NCBI GenBank assembly: GCA_963822595.1
Contig: CAWGIG010000001.1
Coordinates: 558,001-622,000 of the forward strand
Origin: CAVRUH01 sp963822595
GTDB taxonomy: Bacteria > Chlamydiota > Chlamydiia > Chlamydiales > Waddliaceae
DNA length: 64,000 bases
Direction of reading: 5' to 3'
Under the pieces are notes generated by a model. It did not search any database. It saw nothing but the letters and a program-made list of their open reading frames with translations, and was not told where the DNA came from. Made by a program: the position numbers and the translations under genes. Positions 1-9,328 of this stretch are shown here, in pieces (the first letter of the stretch is position 1; each line of letters starts with the position of its first letter).

Positions 1-323
1 AAAATTGAGGCAAAGCGATGTTCGTTTTTTCTATTTAATACATCAAAAGGAAGTATTTCGATCAAATTTTTGAATAGATTTCTCAGTTGAAGATATCTTT
101 GAATTTTATTGTTCAGGTCTTGTACGTCCGCATTCATGCCATCAATGACGGCTTGAATAAGGGGTGTTTTTCTCTGGGTCATGGCCAGGGATTCTCGATC
201 TATGACCTCTTGTTTTTGCTCCGAAGTTAGGCCCCTTGCGAATAGAGTTTCAAGAGTATTAAGGGAACTATCATCGATTTTGAATGATGATTGTACGCTA
301 TTATAAATTGATTCCAAACTCAT
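1..323 (-). CDS. Hypothetical protein, C-terminus cut by window edge
   Basis: An open frame starts with ATG at 323 and stays open for 107 codons until the left edge, so only the N-terminus is visible. A weak ribosome site (AGGTG) lies about 9 nt upstream. The visible part is hydrophilic, has no signal peptide or membrane segment, and ends in a probable helical, Leu/Asn-rich stretch. I do not recognise a family. One short stretch (TPLIQAVIDG) faintly resembles an ankyrin repeat but is not continued by a second unit. It probably belongs to the same accessory cluster as the neighbouring F-box/LRR gene. Confidence 0.55.
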   Translation of the reverse strand, partial: MSLESIYNSVQSSFKIDDSSLNTLETLFARGLTSEQKQEVIDRESLAMTQRKTPLIQAVIDGMNADVQDLNNKIQRYLQLRNLFKNLIEILPFDVLNRKNEHRFASI

Positions 324-452
324 TTTAAATAACACCTATTTTTATAATTAATAAAAATAATACCAATTTTTAAATTTAAAGTAAATAAAAATAATTTATG
401 ACCAGTTTTGAAATTCAATGAAGCTCTGCGAATTGATATTATGGATAAGAAT

Positions 453-1881
453 TCATAGGTTAAGTTCCTGATTGTCTCTAAGGTCAAGCTCTGTGACGTT
501 TGGCATCTTAGAGATCAATGCCGCCCCTGCATCCCCTATTTGATTGCGATAAAGCTCAAGCGTTGTGACGTTTTGCATTTTAGCGATCGACGCTGCCCCT
601 GCATAGCCTATTCGATTGTTCCCAAGCTTAAGCGTTGTGACGTTTGACATCTTAGCGATAGATTCAGCCCCAGTATCGCCTATTTCATTGCTCGCAAGGT
701 CAAGCGATGTGACGTTTTCCATCTTAGGGATTGATTCTACACCTGCATCGCCTATGCGATTATCCCTAAGGTCAAGCGTTGTGACGGTTGCCATCGTCGC
801 GATGGATGCCGCCCCTGCATCGCGTATTTGATTGCTCGCAAGGACAAGCGTTGTGACGTTTGGCATCTTAGCGATCGATTTCGCCCCTTCTTCGCCTATT
901 CCATTGCCCCTAAGGTCAAGTGTTTTGACGTTTTGCATCTGCGCGATCGATATCGCCCCTGCATCGCCTATTCGATTGCTCGCCAAGGAGAAGCGTTGTG
1001 ACGTTTGGCATCTTAGCGATCGATTCCGCCCCTTCTGCGCCTATTTCATTGCCCCCAAGGTCAAGTGTTGTGACGTTTAGCATCTTAGCGATCGATGCCG
1101 CCCCTTCTTCGCCTATTTCATTGCCCGCAAGGACAAGCGTTGTGACGTTTAGCATCCTAGCGATAGAAGCTGCCCCTGCAGCCCCTATTTGATTGTCTTT
1201 AAGATCAAGCGTTGTTACTTTTGGCATTGTAGCGATCGAATCTGCCCCAACATGGGTTATTGTTCCGTTATTTATGATTAACGCATTAATATTAGGACAA
1301 TTTTCTATTAATCTATTCAAATGTTCATCGTTGAAATCTTTAAATCCTCTAAAATCCGCATAAGTCAGTAGTTTGCATGCATCTTTATCTTTGATGATCC
1401 AAGAGAGAACTTCGTCGGAGGTTTCAAAAGGGAGAACGTCTTTCAGTTTGAGCTGACCCTTATTAATAATTTGAAATTTAACATCAGGGGTTGCAGCGAG
1501 CTTAAATTGTTTGTTTACCTCACGAACAAAACTTACATCTTTTGGAGAAGTTTGGCTAAGAATCAACTTGAGAACATGTTTTGGCATTTCAGCAATATCA
1601 CCATTTGGGTTTTCATCTAAGGAAATGAATAGTTCATTGCGAACGGCTCGGATTTTATTAAGAGTCTTCTGATACTTAACAGAATCAGTAAAGTTTGCAA
1701 TCAAAGCTTCTAGATTACGAACTAGCTCACCCCTTTCTTCAGCACCCATTTGATTGAACTGCTGACGAGATATGACCACTAATTTTCCATCCTCCAAGCC
1801 TGGATAGAGGTCTTTACCTTCTTTTTCTACTTTTTGTAAGAAGGCCTCTGCTCCTTTTGGATCATCAATACTAAAGCTCAT
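453..1881 (-). CDS. F-box-like/leucine-rich-repeat protein, one frameshift
   Basis: Two overlapping frames (916-1920 and 453-986) together encode one protein of about 475 residues. The best start is the ATG at 1881, which has AGGAGGG directly upstream; a start at 1920 would add 13 residues. An F-box-like segment (MPKHVLKLILSQTSPKDVSF) lies at about residues 99-137. Eleven 24-residue leucine-rich repeats of the ribonuclease-inhibitor type follow (consensus NVTTLDL..N.IG..GA.SIAKM). One extra C at 983-984 breaks repeat 4: the other repeats read CTTGCGAGC where this one reads CTTGGCGAGC. Known context: F-box and LRR proteins of amoeba-associated chlamydiae are considered type III effectors that engage host SCF ubiquitin ligases. 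Whether the frameshift is real cannot be told here; the upstream frame alone would still give the F-box and four repeats. Confidence 0.8.
456..1245 (-). repeat. Eleven 72-bp tandem repeats encoding LRRs
   Basis: This is the DNA repeat array of the LRR gene, with eleven units of 72 bp. Each unit contains a recognisable core on the plus strand (gttgtgacgtttgg.atctta). Conservation at DNA level between units is high, which suggests recent unit expansion or homogenisation. The array would favour copy-number change by slippage. Confidence 0.85.
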
Positions 1882-2125
1882 AACCCTCCTATTAGGATTA
1901 CCGACACTTAATATAAACATTCAATCCAGGATAGTTTTATTATATTAGAAATATAATTAAAAAGTCAAATACACCATTTTTTAAAAATAATTCAACTCTA
2001 GCCTAATACAGACAAAAGCTTTGGTTTACTGAAATGTATTAAAAGATACTTTGCTTTCAGCTTCCCTTATGGTTCGGACGCAATCCATGGATGTTGATAC
2101 AGTCAAAATAGGTGCTTTACAATGA

Positions 2126-2875
2126 TTATATTTTTTCCTCTTTAACAGGAAAACCGACAACTTTTTTGTAACATTCTATCAAATGATTGACACCATTCAT
2201 TGCCTCATGAGGCTTTTCCTCAGGGGAAAGTCCGTGACGTTCTGCAATAGCATCTTTAGAATAACTTATCCTTTTGGTTGGTCTAATCCCAGATTCACGT
2301 ATCATGTGCATTTGGAGTAAATGATCCGCAGAAGCTAAATCGAACCAATGATAGGGTATATTGGCATCTTCTCTTTGTTTATCTAGAACAAGCTTCTCAA
2401 AAAAAGCTCTGTCGAATGATGGATTTTGACAGTAAAACTGCGCATTGTTTTTGTTAACACCTAGTTTTTGAAGGAGTGAACATATTCTTTCTGCAACATG
2501 TGCAGGAGAAGATCCTGCTGCCATTTTTTCCCAATTGAATCCATTAGTCTGCAAAGCTCTCGCATTTTCCTGTTCCCATTTATCAGGTTTACTTTTCCAA
2601 TATTCGAAAGCCGCATCAGGGAGCTTAACCACATTTTCAAAATATCCTATTTCCTCTCCCGTTAACGCATTAACTATTTTAAAGGCAATTTGCAACACGT
2701 GGCTGGTATCAGGACTTAACCCAGAAGTTTCCGTATCAAGGAAGATTAAATATAATCCGTTTGGGTCTACCTTCTCGTATTTTCTCTTCTTTTCATCATG
2801 CCCACTTTCTTCTTTGGAAACCTTGTAGCCGTCCTCAAATGCAATTCTGCTTCCCGCCTCAACACTCATATTCAT
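2126..2875 (-). CDS. DEDDh-type 3'-5' exonuclease-like protein
   Basis: The protein has 249 residues if it starts at the ATG at 2875, chosen because GGAGG lies 5 nt upstream; the longer frame from 2911 needs a GTG without a ribosome site. An exonuclease fold is indicated by FLDTETSG (motif I, with the D and E metal ligands at about residues 47 and 49) and by QNPSFDRAFF (motif II). The expected HxAxxD motif III appears as HEAMNG, so the last aspartate is replaced by glycine. Family members such as the DnaQ epsilon subunit and oligoribonuclease degrade nucleic acid 3' to 5' with two metal ions. The missing Asp makes activity uncertain. Neighbours give no operon partner. Confidence 0.75.
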   Translation of the reverse strand: MNMSVEAGSRIAFEDGYKVSKEESGHDEKKRKYEKVDPNGLYLIFLDTETSGLSPDTSHVLQIAFKIVNALTGEEIGYFENVVKLPDAAFEYWKSKPDKWEQENARALQTNGFNWEKMAAGSSPAHVAERICSLLQKLGVNKNNAQFYCQNPSFDRAFFEKLVLDKQREDANIPYHWFDLASADHLLQMHMIRESGIRPTKRISYSKDAIAERHGLSPEEKPHEAMNGVNHLIECYKKVVGFPVKEEKI

Positions 2876-2999
2876 ACGATCCTCCAACTTTTCAAAGAAG
2901 GAATAAAACACGAAGATTTTTATTTGTCAAATTTTTTACTCACGATTTACATTGTCAAATTTTTAATGACTAAATATTATCGCTCAAAAGGAGAATTCC

Positions 3000-3740
3000 A
3001 TGAATCCATTGATCGTTAATCCAAATCCATCTAGCCAATCTTATTTTAGCCCTGAAAACAAATTGGATTTTTCACAGATAGCAAAAATAGATCCAAAAAG
3101 CATTCTAGGACCCCTTGAGGCTAAAATGGGTCATCAAATTGGCATCCTAAGCTTAGCATCTCTTTTGGGACCTCAATCAAATGAATCTGACTCTAAATTT
3201 CAGCAGTTAAGTGGAGACTTTCTCATTTTCCTATCCTCCATTTTCAAAGAAATTAATGCTGAATCCATAAAATATGCAGATGAGGGATATGGGCGTCAGG
3301 GATCTCGAATGGCATTTCATAGACAAAAATCGATCAATAAAACTTTTTTACAAGTGCTAAATGATCCTCAAAGAAATGCTCTATTTTTTTTGATGAATAC
3401 AAATACCGGCGATATTCTTGGAAGTATTTCTGTTTTGCAAGCTGAAAATGGATTGCCTGAAATTTCTGATTTTTATCTTTCTAAAGATCTTCGAAGGGAT
3501 TCAACATCACCAAAAGTGGGTATTGGGAAATATTTATTTTCGCAAATGCTTTCATTTGTAAGTAACTTAGGTTATCGCGAAGTTTTTCTCACCTCAAGAA
3601 GGAAAGGCGGATTCGAGCAAGCTCTCAATTTATACAATCAGTTTGGTTTCAAAGAGGTCACAAAAATCGATGAAATTAGCCGTCTTGTAAGGCCTGAATA
3701 TCAAAGCGCAAGAACTATTGCTATGCTTTTGGATTTATAG
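3000..3740 (+). CDS. GNAT-family N-acetyltransferase
   Basis: The protein has 246 residues and starts at an ATG with AAGGAG about 6 nt upstream. The C-terminal half has GNAT features: a beta strand (GDILGSISVLQ), the acetyl-CoA-binding motif A (KVGIGKYLFSQML, a variant of Q/RxxGxG/A at about residue 178) and a motif-B-like stretch (ALNLYNQFGFKEV) near residue 205. The N-terminal 90 residues are unassigned. The substrate cannot be predicted. It is divergent from the exonuclease-like gene, so the roughly 125 bp between them probably holds two promoters. Confidence 0.75.
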   Translation: MNPLIVNPNPSSQSYFSPENKLDFSQIAKIDPKSILGPLEAKMGHQIGILSLASLLGPQSNESDSKFQQLSGDFLIFLSSIFKEINAESIKYADEGYGRQGSRMAFHRQKSINKTFLQVLNDPQRNALFFLMNTNTGDILGSISVLQAENGLPEISDFYLSKDLRRDSTSPKVGIGKYLFSQMLSFVSNLGYREVFLTSRRKGGFEQALNLYNQFGFKEVTKIDEISRLVRPEYQSARTIAMLLDL

Positions 3741-3809
3741 AACAGAAACATCTCATTTCATAAAATCCTGAATACATGCTAGATTTCACTTTAAATTCAG
3801 GAGATGTGT

Positions 3810-4643
3810 ATGAAAAAAATTCTTTTAGCATTATTGACATTGGCAATTCCCCTCTGCGCTGGCACCATCAGCGTCGAAAAATACAGCAATAATTCTTCTT
3901 TACAATGGGTATGGGCTGTTTCCTCGCTTAGAAGTCTAGAACTTCAGGGGAACGAATCAATCCTTGATATCGGTTGTGGCGATGGCAAGATTACATCGCT
4001 ACTTGCTTGCAAAGTACCTCAAGGCTCTGTTATTGGAATTGAACCCTTTCCGGAATGCATAGAATTTGCGCAAAAGAAGTACCTAAATTCCAATCTCACT
4101 TTTGAGACATATAACGCATTTAATTTACCCTACACGGATCAGTTCGATGTGGTTACCTCATTCCTCACTTTAAACTGGCTACAAGATTACGAGGCTGAAG
4201 CCACATTCTCTCAAATTGCCAAGGCTCTTAAATCCGGAGGTGTTGCTTTACTTACGATACCCGCACCAGCCAAAGACAATACTTGGAGAGTAGCCTTCCA
4301 AAAAATTATGAATTCCGACCAACTTAAACCCCATCTTTCCCTTTTTGAATTTCAAAATCGAGCCATAACGGCTGAAAAAATTCAGGATTGGGTGGGAAAA
4401 GCAGGTCTTAAACTCGACGAAATCGCATTTATCGAAACACCTATGGTATACCATGACCGCCTCGAGGTAAAGGAATGGTTGAATGCTCTGAACCCTCGGT
4501 TAGATCAAATGCCACCTGAAAACTTCAATTACTTTGTCGACGCGTATATTAGATTTATATCTATGATATATCCACAAGCTGGGGATTCGCGAATCTACGT
4601 ATTTCCGGAACAAATGCGAATTAAAATTTCCAAGCTAATGTAA
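3810..4643 (+). CDS. Exported SAM-dependent class I methyltransferase
   Basis: The protein has 277 residues from the ATG at 3810, which has CAGGAG 6 nt upstream; the ATG at 3804 abuts that site. The first about 18 residues (MKKILLALLTLAIPLCAG) form a clear Sec signal peptide, and the cysteine makes a lipoprotein conceivable although the lipobox is poor. A class I SAM-methyltransferase domain follows, with motif I (ILDIGCGDGK) near residue 50, an acidic second strand (GIEPFPE) and motif IV (FDVVTSFLTLNWL). The layout resembles the UbiE/trans-aconitate methyltransferase group. An exported methyltransferase is odd because SAM is cytosolic; it may act outside the bacterium. Confidence 0.8.
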   Translation: MKKILLALLTLAIPLCAGTISVEKYSNNSSLQWVWAVSSLRSLELQGNESILDIGCGDGKITSLLACKVPQGSVIGIEPFPECIEFAQKKYLNSNLTFETYNAFNLPYTDQFDVVTSFLTLNWLQDYEAEATFSQIAKALKSGGVALLTIPAPAKDNTWRVAFQKIMNSDQLKPHLSLFEFQNRAITAEKIQDWVGKAGLKLDEIAFIETPMVYHDRLEVKEWLNALNPRLDQMPPENFNYFVDAYIRFISMIYPQAGDSRIYVFPEQMRIKISKLM

Positions 4644-4700
4644 ATGCAGGCACGGCCACTTTTGAGTGAAGCTGTTTTTTATCATTTTTTTTGCATGTAA

Positions 4701-6083
4701 CTAATCGTTTAACGGTTGTTGAAAATCTTTATATCTGACGACTGTAAACATTCCGGATTCCGCATGATAAAGAAGATGACAATGCAACGGCCATACTCCA
4801 GGATTGTTGGCATCAAATTGAATAGTAAGAGTGGAGTTCGGCGTGACTAAAACAGTATCTCTTATGGCTCCCTCAAATGGCGTTTCATTAATAGCTTTTA
4901 TCTGAAAAACATGTCCATGCAGATGCATGGGATGGGACATGGATGAGGCGTTCTTAAAAATCATTTCTATCCGCTGCCCCTTCTCAACAACAAGAGGGGT
5001 TGATTCAGGCCAAGACTGGCCATTAATCGTCCAGGTATAAGTAGACATATCACCACCAAGCTCTACTGTCAGTTGCTTGTCGATTTTTTTAGAAGATAGA
5101 GGATAGAGAGCCTGTAGTTTACGTTCCTGAGCGTTAGTTAAAGGTCCTATTATGGTCTCGGCAGTTTCAGATATGTGCGGTACCTTCGCGTCTTTGGTGA
5201 TCAAAACTAGACCTGTTTGTTTATCAGTACCTTCTGGCTGGGCTAATATGGGGAAAGCCCCTCCCCCCTCAGGAATTTTGATCACAATATCTATACGTTG
5301 AGCATCAGCCAGCTCGAATTGAGAACTCCGTAAGGGTTTTATTCGATTTCCATCTACGGCTATAGCTTCCCCAATGAGATTTCCGAGATTGATGAAGAAA
5401 TTAGTAGAACTTGAAGCATTGATGAGACGCAATCTTACATTTTTTCCCGCAAGAACATGGACGATCTCAGGATCCTTCAAAGTTTTGTAATTTGCTAGGT
5501 AAGCATCATAGTCCACGTCGAGAATATCGGGCTTTTGCATTTCCATATTTTTATCTGATAACATTTTTGCATTTTTGAAGTTTTTACAACGTAGCTGGTC
5601 AAAGATCGTTGAAGGAGATTTAAAAGTAAAGTCTGTAAAAAGAACGACCACTTCTTGGTCGGCAATTTTTAAGTCTTCAGGATCGTAAATGATCAATGGT
5701 GCATTGAGAAGTTTTTGTTCTTGCAAACCTAGATGGGAGTGCATCCAGAATGTTCCGGATTGGACAAGGGGGAATTGATATTGATAGAACTGGGAGGGAT
5801 AGATGGGGTATTGAGTAATAAAGGCCACGCCATCTTGGTTATTAGGAAGAATTAGACCATGCCAATGTATTGAAGTGGGGATAGTTAGATTGTTTTGAAG
5901 GCGAACGTTGAACTCTTGATCTTTGTTAAGTTTTAATCCAAGAGTCCCGTCATTCTGTTCGATGGCATAAATTGTGGCATCTTTTCCGTTCACATTAATT
6001 TTTTTCTCAATGACGTTTAGGTCAATTGCTTGTAATGAAAAACAAAAGATTACAAAAAATATAGAAATTCGAATGAATGACAT
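4701..6083 (-). CDS. Multicopper oxidase
   Basis: The protein has 460 residues with an N-terminal signal peptide (ISIFFVIFCFSLQA). All four copper-ligand motifs are visible: HWHG near residue 75, HSHLG near 116, HPMHLHGH near 386 and HCHLLYHAESGM near 436. These provide the type 1 and trinuclear copper sites of a three-domain laccase-like enzyme that oxidises a substrate, often Cu(I) or phenolics, while reducing O2 to water in the periplasm. GGGAGGG lies about 9 nt upstream of the ATG. No copper chaperone or efflux gene is adjacent, so the physiological substrate is open. Such an enzyme is not part of the C. trachomatis core set. Confidence 0.93.
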   Translation of the reverse strand: MSFIRISIFFVIFCFSLQAIDLNVIEKKINVNGKDATIYAIEQNDGTLGLKLNKDQEFNVRLQNNLTIPTSIHWHGLILPNNQDGVAFITQYPIYPSQFYQYQFPLVQSGTFWMHSHLGLQEQKLLNAPLIIYDPEDLKIADQEVVVLFTDFTFKSPSTIFDQLRCKNFKNAKMLSDKNMEMQKPDILDVDYDAYLANYKTLKDPEIVHVLAGKNVRLRLINASSSTNFFINLGNLIGEAIAVDGNRIKPLRSSQFELADAQRIDIVIKIPEGGGAFPILAQPEGTDKQTGLVLITKDAKVPHISETAETIIGPLTNAQERKLQALYPLSSKKIDKQLTVELGGDMSTYTWTINGQSWPESTPLVVEKGQRIEMIFKNASSMSHPMHLHGHVFQIKAINETPFEGAIRDTVLVTPNSTLTIQFDANNPGVWPLHCHLLYHAESGMFTVVRYKDFQQPLND

Positions 6084-6247
6084 CGGAGCAGACCCTCCCT
6101 ATTGATCTTCATTCTAATAACATATTCATTTATTTAATGAAAGGTGTCTGAAGTTACTTGTTGATTTATAAGTTTAGCGGCCCCTTTCAGTAAAAATTGA
6201 GTCAATCCAATTTATGCAATTGCAAGCGGCCGCTTGAAGTGCGAATC

Positions 6248-6529
6248 CTATTTATTAAATGCTGATGTAAGAATATTTTCAGCAGTTTCCTTTATCTGGT
6301 CCGAATTATCGAAATGTTTGCTTCCCCACTCATTACTTATTTTACGATTTGCAATTCCTTTGATAAGGACTCTAATGGTGCCTTTTGCTAAGGTAACGTT
6401 TTTTTCTCTTCCGTCAGAAAGAACTATTTTACATGAGTGTTGACATTGAGATGATTCTATACACATACTTGAAATTTCAAATTTTTTTACCATACCCGGT
6501 GTAACTGATGTAACTGATGGATTAAACAT
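6248..6529 (-). CDS. Hypothetical protein, 93 aa
   Basis: This small soluble protein has a good ribosome site (GGAG, 7 nt before ATG). Three cysteines cluster near residues 23-33 (SMCIESSQCQHSC), followed by a basic beta-rich stretch and an acidic helical tail. No family is recognised. The spacing of the cysteines could bind metal, but only three are present. Confidence 0.55.
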   Translation of the reverse strand: MFNPSVTSVTPGMVKKFEISSMCIESSQCQHSCKIVLSDGREKNVTLAKGTIRVLIKGIANRKISNEWGSKHFDNSDQIKETAENILTSAFNK

Positions 6530-6644
6530 TTTTTACTCCTATATTTATTTTTATGATTTCTTACGACAGGTTTATTATTACTCTTTTGTTCAAGCTTAAA
6601 GATTTTGGTATTCTGGCCTTTGCACGGACACTCCATTGCGTCTA

Positions 6645-7238
6645 TTATTTCAAATGTATTGCTTCGCTTTTATAAATTGCAAATTGGGTAATCAATTCCT
6701 CTTTAGTTAAATTCGATCTAAGATGTTCCCTCAACTTGTTTCCAATGCCGACAATATCTAATCCCTCTATCTTATCCAAGTCAAAATCTTTCCATGCCCT
6801 TGTTCTTGCATGAAAGATTTCTCCGTTGCCAAATAACTGAGCGACTGCATTTGTTGTAGGAATATAGAAAGGCGAACTCTTTAATTGATCAGAAGGAATT
6901 AAAATAGCGAAAGCATCTATGTCACTCTTACGCATATAGTGGTAGGGGGAGGCTCCCCCATCAAAAATACATCCGGAAAATAATCCCGTTCCAAAAGAAA
7001 GACTATACACTACATCTTTGCCCCTAAGAACTTCATCACGAAAAAATTCACTTCCTCTATAAAGAATAAAGGAATTTTGTGCGATTTCACTACACTCCAA
7101 TGCAACAGCTTTAATTATAAGCTGCGCCATTTTTTCATTACAAATCCCCATTGCTTTAATATTTATATAATCCTTATTCACCAAAAAATTCGTTGCAGGA
7201 CCGGGTGTTTGATTGGATGTGAATGTCGTATAGGGCAT
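6645..7238 (-). CDS. Hypothetical protein, possible ADP-ribosyltransferase fold
   Basis: The protein has 197 residues from the ATG at 7238, preceded by AAGGG 6 nt away; the longer frame from 7253 needs TTG. There is no signal peptide or membrane segment. The order of conserved-looking motifs (ILYRGSE, then YSLSFGTGLFSG, then GNGEIFHART) recalls the R...S-T-S...E arrangement of mono-ADP-ribosyltransferases, but the STS is not exact and only one Glu is in place. This is an inference by eye at low certainty. It lies 34 nt downstream of the next gene and is probably co-transcribed with it. Confidence 0.6.
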   Translation of the reverse strand: MPYTTFTSNQTPGPATNFLVNKDYINIKAMGICNEKMAQLIIKAVALECSEIAQNSFILYRGSEFFRDEVLRGKDVVYSLSFGTGLFSGCIFDGGASPYHYMRKSDIDAFAILIPSDQLKSSPFYIPTTNAVAQLFGNGEIFHARTRAWKDFDLDKIEGLDIVGIGNKLREHLRSNLTKEELITQFAIYKSEAIHLK

Positions 7239-7272
7239 GTTTTTCCCTTGCAATCCTTCTTTGTTATAGTCT

Positions 7273-7854
7273 TTAAAAAAGAAAAAAGCCTATTTCTAGC
7301 TTGGTGTGCAGCAAAATTTTATTAATTGTAAACCCCTCACCGTTTGGGACCATCATCTTTACAATCAATTGATTTAAACGATAAGCCACATCTTTCACTC
7401 CAGGGTGATTGTTGTCTCCAGCATCTTCAAAATAGGAGAGATGCCAACAGTTCCTCTTCCTTCTTTTAGCCTCTTGGTTACTTAAAAATAATTCATATTT
7501 TTTCTCATCACCCTCGTAATGCTCCAAACTTTTCTTGTGCTCCATTGGATTTAATTGAGAACAGGGTCCACACTTTAAATCTTCCAAGATGCATTTTCTG
7601 ATAGAAATAAGCTCATAAAGCGTTCGGGGTATAAAAACAATCTCCAGCGTCGGATCTATCTTTTTTACTTTTTCCTTTATCAGTTCATAGCGATTTAATT
7701 GGCCCTCTATTACACCTAAAGAATTTTCATTAAAAATTTTGTAAACTTGATCAAAAGTCTCACGAGATAATATTTTACTTTCATTATTTCGAGGATCATG
7801 AAAAGCAATATATTCTCCATAACCCAAAGTAATAGGCGTATTTAATGGATCCAT
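7273..7854 (-). CDS. Hypothetical protein, 193 aa
   Basis: This soluble protein has no recognisable domain. It carries two cysteines in a CGPC-like context (KCGPCSQLNP) and is rich in charged residues in its middle. The CGPC sequence matches a thioredoxin active-site tetrapeptide, but the surrounding fold does not look like thioredoxin. AGGA precedes the ATG by about 7 nt. It is probably the first gene of a two-gene unit with the gene ending at 6645. Confidence 0.55.
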   Translation of the reverse strand: MDPLNTPITLGYGEYIAFHDPRNNESKILSRETFDQVYKIFNENSLGVIEGQLNRYELIKEKVKKIDPTLEIVFIPRTLYELISIRKCILEDLKCGPCSQLNPMEHKKSLEHYEGDEKKYELFLSNQEAKRRKRNCWHLSYFEDAGDNNHPGVKDVAYRLNQLIVKMMVPNGEGFTINKILLHTKLEIGFFLF

Positions 7855-7929
7855 TTTATTCCTGCAATTATTTGTGAAAAATTATATCATAAAAGCTAAA
7901 AAGATAAAATAGATAATAATAAAAAAGGA

Positions 7930-9153
7930 TTAGATTTCTTTAACTGATATTTTATAGCCTGTATCTGCATCTGCCATAAGAGAAAATGTCTTACGATAAT
8001 GATGGCCTGCGTTAGTTGAAAGGAATAACATAGCTACCTCACGATCTAATACATAATCAGCTGAGAAAAAACAACTAACCGGCAAGTGGAGAATCGCAAC
8101 TTCTTTCACTTTTTCTAAAAGCATTGTTAAGTCTTTTTGTGATAACAGTTCTTGACTGTTTTGTCTTTTTAAACTTTCAATTTCCATGGAAAGTTTTGTT
8201 TCTATTCTATTTCTTATTCCGGGTATCCATTCCTTAGCCTCGATGTTTTCCCCTGTTACAAGCTGTATTCTATCTTGGGAAATCCCATACGATTTCAAGT
8301 AGGATTCTTCTCCAGTAAAACTTAGGGAATAATTACCATTTGGCATGATTTTACACCCCCAATCGAGATAAAAATTCGATTGTTCGCACTTAAATATTGC
8401 CAGGGGCAAAGAATCCGTTAAATTTGCTCCTGACTCCTGCATCGTTTTTATATATTGTTTTGGTACGAATGCAATGGTATTTGCTTGGTTAGATTGAACA
8501 AGGTGGCTCCCCATGATCAGATCCTGGGGACTTTTCACTGGTACTTGTGATTTTTGCATATCTTTTATTAGTTCAGCGTAAGGAGGAAGACTTTCAATTA
8601 CGACCACATGAGCTCCTGCAGTGAAATACTTAGTGATATTTTGGCATCGGGAAAGAAAACGTATTTTATCTTTAGACAAATGTTCTTTGTTTTTCCTTAA
8701 AAAAACAGATTCAATATTTGTTCGAAAATCATTTAAAACTTGTCGCATTGAGTTGAGATTATCAGGAGAAGACGACACATAGGTTGGGTCTACCAGAAAA
8801 AATGATATTTTACAAAAGCCGTTTTCAATAAGAGTTTTTCCTAAAATATATTCTGTTAGCAGGCGATCGGAACCGAGGGAGATTAATACTAGGTTTTCAT
8901 CTTTTGGACATTGCCCAACAATATCCGCTAAGATGTTCTGTATAAAAATTTTCCGATTTTTCCATTGCCCAGCCTCAGTCTCACAGGTGCATGAAAGTTG
9001 AGTGCCGTGTAAGACAGTATTTTTGACAGTTCCATTAATAATAGAGGCATTTAATTTGGCAACGCGAAGATCATAATCTTTCCATTTTACCAAACATGCT
9101 GAAGAAGTCGCTTCAACCTGCTGCAAATCGCCTGAGGCATGAGAAACAATCAT
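7930..9153 (-). CDS. Hypothetical protein, 407 aa, possible Rossmann-like core
   Basis: The protein has 407 residues with no signal peptide or membrane segment. Residues about 88-135 (LVLISLGSDRLLTEYILGK followed by a strand ending in VDPTY) have the beta-alpha-beta look of a nucleotide-binding or SRR1-like region. Cysteines are scattered and not in a known metal motif. I do not recognise the family. It is divergent from the Skp1-like gene at 9329, leaving 175 AT-rich bases for both promoters. Confidence 0.55.
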   Translation of the reverse strand: MIVSHASGDLQQVEATSSACLVKWKDYDLRVAKLNASIINGTVKNTVLHGTQLSCTCETEAGQWKNRKIFIQNILADIVGQCPKDENLVLISLGSDRLLTEYILGKTLIENGFCKISFFLVDPTYVSSSPDNLNSMRQVLNDFRTNIESVFLRKNKEHLSKDKIRFLSRCQNITKYFTAGAHVVVIESLPPYAELIKDMQKSQVPVKSPQDLIMGSHLVQSNQANTIAFVPKQYIKTMQESGANLTDSLPLAIFKCEQSNFYLDWGCKIMPNGNYSLSFTGEESYLKSYGISQDRIQLVTGENIEAKEWIPGIRNRIETKLSMEIESLKRQNSQELLSQKDLTMLLEKVKEVAILHLPVSCFFSADYVLDREVAMLFLSTNAGHHYRKTFSLMADADTGYKISVKEI

Positions 9154-9328
9154 AATAAACCCTTAAAAAGTTGAACGACCAGTATAATAACACAAAAAAT
9201 AAAAACCAACAGAATTTCAGGACAAATGCAAAGGGTCTATGGAATTATTAAAATGTTTAATAAAAATCTAAAACGTGATAAATTGGGTGGAATAATTTCA
9301 ACATTTCATTTTTTCGGGAGTTTTTATT

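Noticed and set aside
1..323. Ankyrin repeat in the edge gene
   Set aside because: Only one weak ten-residue match is visible and the next 33 residues do not follow the pattern.
6215..6236. Adjacent palindromes tgcaattgca and caagcggccgcttg
   Set aside because: Too short and single; they coincide with restriction-type sites and no function can be supported.
7273..7854. Thioredoxin-like protein based on CGPC
   Set aside because: The tetrapeptide is not in a thioredoxin-like strand-helix context and the conserved cis-proline region is missing.
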